In this document: positions 17,567-20,385 of the stretch, piece by piece
How positions within the stretch are numbered: position 1 is the first letter of the stretch
Layout of the letters: each line of letters starts with the position of its first letter
Assembly (NCBI GenBank): GCA_030374735.1
Contig: JASCIV010000427.1
Coordinates: 1-20,385, forward strand
From: Gracilaria caudata
Lineage: Eukaryota > Rhodophyta > Florideophyceae > Gracilariales > Gracilariaceae
Direction of reading: 5' to 3'
DNA length: 20,385 bases
Notes under the pieces: model-generated
Seen by the model: the letters and a program-made list of their open reading frames with translations, nothing else
Database searches by the model: none
Told to the model about the DNA's origin: nothing
Program-made: the position numbers and the translations under genes

Positions 17567-18120
17567 TTAAAGGTACTTCTCTTTCCTTAAAAAGGGCAGA
17601 ATTCGACGTGGCGCTTCCACTATCAGTTCTCCAAGCGACTTCTGCCGGTACTCTCGACGACCGCGGAAGAATTCGCGTCGGCTAGCGACCGCTAGAGCGG
17701 TTGTCAATTGGCAACGAAAAGTGACATGCTCCCAGCCTTTCTTGACTCTCAACGCACATTCGCAGCGTAGCATTTTGTTCTCTAGGTAGCTTGCCACTGG
17801 GTGCAGCTTAGGCGTGTGCCCAGGGTAGAACTGGGCTAACGCCACCTCTGTATTTCGTCTTTCCTAATCTCATCATCTTCCGGAAGCAACCCGCGATTGT
17901 CTTGCTTCAACCTTAACGCAGCTTTCACATCCAGCAAATCATAATCGACTTTCACCTGCTCGTCTATTGGCAGCATCAAACCCGATTTAGCACACTGATC
18001 TACTCTTTCGTTTTCGACCGTGCCGCAATGACTCGGAGAGCATATTCGTTCCGCAGATAAAACACATACCCTTGTACATCCCACGAACAGAACAGTTACA
18101 ATTGGAGAGAAGCACAAACA
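17567..18120 (-). mobile_element. Non-LTR retrotransposon remnant: RNase H end and C-terminal Cys/His region
   Basis: Two adjoining minus-strand open stretches read like the end of a LINE polyprotein. The upstream one (17836-18117) carries SPSHCGTVENERVDQCAKSG, close to the PSHCG--GNE-AD--AK signature of the RNase H domain of LINE-type elements; the signature His and Asp codons are at 18028-18030 and 17998-18000. After a one-base frame change at about 17845, ALAQFYPGHTPKLHP follows, then CECALRVKKGWEHVTFRC. This is the typical 'LAQ-R-GH-P ... C-C ... EH---C' region that ends such polyproteins. No reverse-transcriptase motifs are visible upstream, so it is a 5'-truncated or decayed copy. Confidence 0.72.
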
Positions 18121-18270
18121 GTGCAGAACAGCTGGTAGGAGTGAAAGGATGCGACGAGATGTGTGTGAGACGGCGGTACAAAGTAAACGGGAGAATGTGA
18201 TTACTCTTGGTGCAGTTGATGAGGCACGGTGAGCTTTTTTAAGGAGGTGTCGTGGAGAGGAAAGGATAAG

Positions 18271-18426
18271 TCACATGTGGTAGAGGTTGGCTACGAGTGG
18301 AGTCTTGAAATGTCGACCGGTGGATTCGGATTTGCGAACAAGCTCCATAGACCTTTCCAACAACTCATCCCTCATCTTCAATTCCTGCTGCAACTTGGAA
18401 ATCTGATTGGCGACCAGATGGCCGTC
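18271..18426 (-). other. Short coiled-coil-like open stretch
   Basis: After an in-frame TGA at 18427-18429 the minus strand stays open for 51 codons to a TGA at 18271-18273. It encodes ANQISKLQQELKMRDELLER followed by SMELVRK, a good heptad-like pattern. The same frame before the stop reads FHHFRLCKGGSRGLFYPRRI, with possible zinc-ligand residues. It may be a degraded exon of a gene on this strand, or chance. No start codon or partner exon is identified. Confidence 0.3.
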
Positions 18427-18518
18427 TCACTTTGGCTGCACATGGATTCGACGAGGATAGAACAAACCACGACTGCCACCTTTGCAAAGCCGGAAATGGT
18501 GGAAGTCAAGTGCTTTTG

Positions 18519-18534
18519 ACATTCACGTGAATGT
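18519..18534. repeat. 16-bp palindrome centred on CACGTG
   Basis: ACATTCACGTGAATGT is fully self-complementary and contains the E-box/G-box core CACGTG at 18524-18529, a common bHLH or bZIP dimer site in eukaryotes. No obvious gene start is close, so a regulatory role is speculative. Confidence 0.5.
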
Positions 18535-19016
18535 TCACGAAATGAAGATGGGGTTCCAAACGGAAGTGAGGACATACCAGAAATAGCAAATGCTTTGTCG
18601 CCTGCATTTTAATGTTGGCGAAGTATTCTAGTCGGTCTACTAACTTGCCCAAGTTTTACGCCATTGAGTAGCATCATTGGACTTACCATCAGCAGGGGGA
18701 TTTCGGCTCGTCACATGCTTATAATTATGGAAACGTCAAGAAGCCATGACAGACAGGCCATGAAAGAAATCACTGAGTATCAAATGAGCCAATACGCAAA
18801 CCTCGGTTTACAAAACAAGATCTCCAATAGCAAGCGATACCTGCAATCAACATGTACTGTTTTTCGATGACGGACAAAACCACGACAGAAAAGGCATACG
18901 TCAGCGGCATAATGTGTTGTCAAACAATAACCCTGACAAACAGTACAACCGCGAAGAAGCGTAGATAGATAACATTCTATCTATCGCCTACACAGCCGCA
19001 CCAATCATTAAGAACG
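18535..19016. other. Spacer downstream of the small acylated-protein gene
   Basis: No recognisable gene. A GATAGATA/TATCTATC inverted repeat with a 6-base loop (18964-18985) lies about 30 bases past the stop codon of the minus-strand gene at 19017-19235. It could form a 3' hairpin in its transcript. Confidence 0.4.
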
Positions 19017-19235
19017 TCATTCACCTCCAAAGTCCCCACCGCCGAAGTCTCCGAAGTCAAAGCCACCGAAGTCTCCACCACCATAGTCTCCTCCTTCGTA
19101 GTCTCCTCCTTCATACTCCTCCCCTCCTCCGAAATCTTCGAAAAGGCTGCTTAGGCCAGAGAAGAGTTTGGGCTTCTTGGGCTTTGTCTTGTGTTGCAAG
19201 TAGGCGTTTGCGCCCTTACTCAAGCAGCTACCCAT
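19017..19235 (-). CDS. Small predicted lipid-anchored protein with Gly/Asp/Phe tail
   Basis: 72 residues from ATG (19233-19235) to TGA. It starts MGSCLSKG: Gly2 with Ser/Lys at positions 6-7 fits the N-myristoylation consensus, and Cys4 fits S-palmitoylation. A polybasic run KTKPKKPK (about 16-23) follows, then LFSGLSSLFEDF, then an acidic low-complexity tail built from GGDY, GGDF and DFGDFGG units to the end. Together these predict a protein held at the inner face of the plasma membrane with a disordered tail. The tail's DNA is nearly the same as the end of the decayed NB-ARC gene (about 3160-3275). It is short, but the ordered signature and the low chance of such a reading support a real gene. 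Function is unknown. Confidence 0.68.
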   Translation of the reverse strand: MGSCLSKGANAYLQHKTKPKKPKLFSGLSSLFEDFGGGEEYEGGDYEGGDYGGGDFGGFDFGDFGGGDFGGE

Positions 19236-20296
19236 TGAAATGAAGTTGCCTTATGATGTTGCCAACGACAGAGACCGTAGAGACGGGAGTGACGAGAATA
19301 ATGGTAGAATGGGCTTCCCTATGTGTCGAAGGTGGAAATCGCTCCAGTAAAAAGGCAAAGCCAGAAGTACCAGTTGGCGACGTTGCGAATTCATCCGACT
19401 CTGCACACCTGAATGGTTAATGCACGGCTGTTGACACAGCAATGCGTTTCTCATCTGTGAGGCCCCATCAGAAGCCCGTGGTTTCAAACCGCGGGCCTCT
19501 GAACCTCTGGTCTGCAGGTCATCGCCGCCGCTCGATGGGCCACGGCTGTTTATGACTTGTTCAAGCGTTCTCATCAAGCAGCTACACATCATCATGATGT
19601 GATACTGTACTGGTACATTTGTAATATATATCATATACAGTATATCAAGAGTTTTTGGCGAGAATCGCGGCCCCACTCATGGTGTTCGAGGTTTGCAGTT
19701 CGATGTGTTTCTGCGTAGGCCAAGATGTCTCATTCTAATTCCAGTCCACTGCTTACGACGAGGAGACGGACGAGGTCGAGAGTCTGCCTTGGTGAAATCT
19801 CGCAAGAAAGGAAAATGAATTTGACCACGGCGTTCAACTTGTACCACCAGGAAAGAAGCCACAGATACTTTGCATGGGGAAAAAGATGTTAAACGCTGAT
19901 GTTTCTGTAGGTACAGGTCTGGATTTTGTCAAGGACAAATGATGGTCCATCATACATCATGATGATGTTTTTCTAGCTTCTGGCGCTAGACCGCAGTATG
20001 CACACACCACTGTCGTGAACACCTTGGTAATCATACAATTGTCACGTAAGCACGATAACTCCTCGTCCCAAAGAAATAAACGTAAGAAGGCTTAAAGGTG
20101 AGCGGTAATGCGAACGATCTTGAAAAAGCAAGGTATGTCACGATGAACGTCGTGGACAATCAACATGCGCGATTTGTACCGGCACATCTCTTACGAAGAA
20201 ATGCTGGAGCTAAGCAGACGTGATTAGGCAGCACATAATCCCGATCATGAAGAGCAGCAACTCACACACGGCGGTCAACCAGATACTGAAGGCATG
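19236..20296. other. Gene-poor right spacer
   Basis: Minus-strand frames at 19251-19676 and 19677-19862 have no recognisable domains and probably are not genes. Structural content is an 11-bp hairpin with one G-T wobble (19474-19496), and ACATCATCATGATGT (19586-19600) with its reverse complement at 19954-19968. A TA-rich stretch lies near 19620-19645. Nothing else stands out. Confidence 0.45.
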
Positions 20297-20385
20297 CTAT
20301 CCCCCACACCCACCGCCGCCTCCACCACCACAGCCGCCTCCACCACCACAGCCGCCTCCACCACCACAGCCGCCTCCACCACCAC
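20297..20385 (-). CDS. Possible 3' end of a Gly/Cys-repeat protein (partial)
   Basis: An 18-base tandem repeat (CCGCCTCCACCACCACAG on the plus strand) fills 20316-20385 and runs off the window. Read on the minus strand it encodes a Gly4-5-Cys repeat that ends GGGCGG followed by TAG at 20297-20299. Such Gly/Cys tails are known C-termini of eukaryotic and bacterial proteins. The plus-strand alternatives are a Pro/Gln repeat or Ala/Ser/Thr repeat from an ATG at 20294. Which strand is coding cannot be settled without the neighbouring sequence. Confidence 0.35.
   Translation of the reverse strand, partial: GGGGGCGGGGGCGGGGGCGGGGGGGCGG
20316..20385. repeat. 18-bp tandem minisatellite at window edge
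   Basis: Nearly four copies of an 18-base unit rich in CCACC/GCCGCC, with no visible mismatches between complete units. The array continues beyond the window. The length divides by three, so copy-number change would keep a reading frame, as expected if it is coding. Confidence 0.9.

Noticed and set aside
19586..19968. 15-bp inverted repeat pair (ACATCATCATGATGT and its complement)
   Set aside because: Made of simple ATC/GAT triplets, so chance matching is likely; no target duplication or open frame lies between.

Overview
The window looks like a stretch of nuclear DNA from an intron-poor eukaryote. It holds long single-exon genes separated by long, gene-poor, microsatellite-bearing spacers. 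It also has a decayed non-LTR retrotransposon, a signal-peptide protein and an NB-ARC/WD40 immune-receptor-like gene with two decayed relatives. There is no bacterial operon structure. A red alga (florideophyte type) would fit the compact intronless genes, but nothing in the sequence proves this, and other algae or protists remain possible.

Layout. (1) 1-2212: gene-poor spacer with GT repeats, poly-A/T and G-rich tracts, and two perfect hairpins (1132-1158 and 1991-2021). (2) 2213-3275 (+): decayed NB-ARC receptor with a broken P-loop region, GLPL region, winged helix, VHD motif and a Gly/Asp/Phe tail; an open 187-codon stretch survives at 2672-3235. (3) 4062-8111 (+): an apparently intact 1349-residue receptor with a helical N-terminus, NB-ARC, winged helix, linker and WD40 propeller. 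(4) 8707-11817 (-): a convergent 1036-residue protein of unknown family with three N-terminal membrane segments. (5) 12326-13194 (+): a second decayed NB-ARC copy, homologous to 1824-2590. (6) 13604-14554 (+): a secreted SMP-30/gluconolactonase-like beta-propeller. (7) 14555-17566: spacer with two clusters of the palindrome GATTGCAATC. (8) 17567-18120 (-): remnant of a non-LTR retrotransposon (RNase H end plus C-terminal Cys/His region), with a short coiled-coil-like open stretch upstream on the same strand. (9) 19017-19235 (-): a 72-residue protein with an N-myristoylation/palmitoylation signature, a polybasic patch and a Gly/Asp/Phe tail matching the one on the first decayed receptor. (10) 20297-20385 (-): a Gly4-Cys tandem repeat at the window edge, perhaps the C-terminus of another gene.

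The most coherent reading is a birth-and-death locus of NLR-type (STAND) receptors. One full-length gene sits between two direct-repeat remnants. A mobile-looking Gly/Asp/Phe tail module occurs both on a receptor remnant and on a small gene predicted to be lipid-anchored. The orphan membrane protein, convergent with the intact receptor, could be a functional neighbour or just an adjacent gene. Start codons were assigned to the first in-frame ATG: the two largest open frames extend upstream only through TTG codons.
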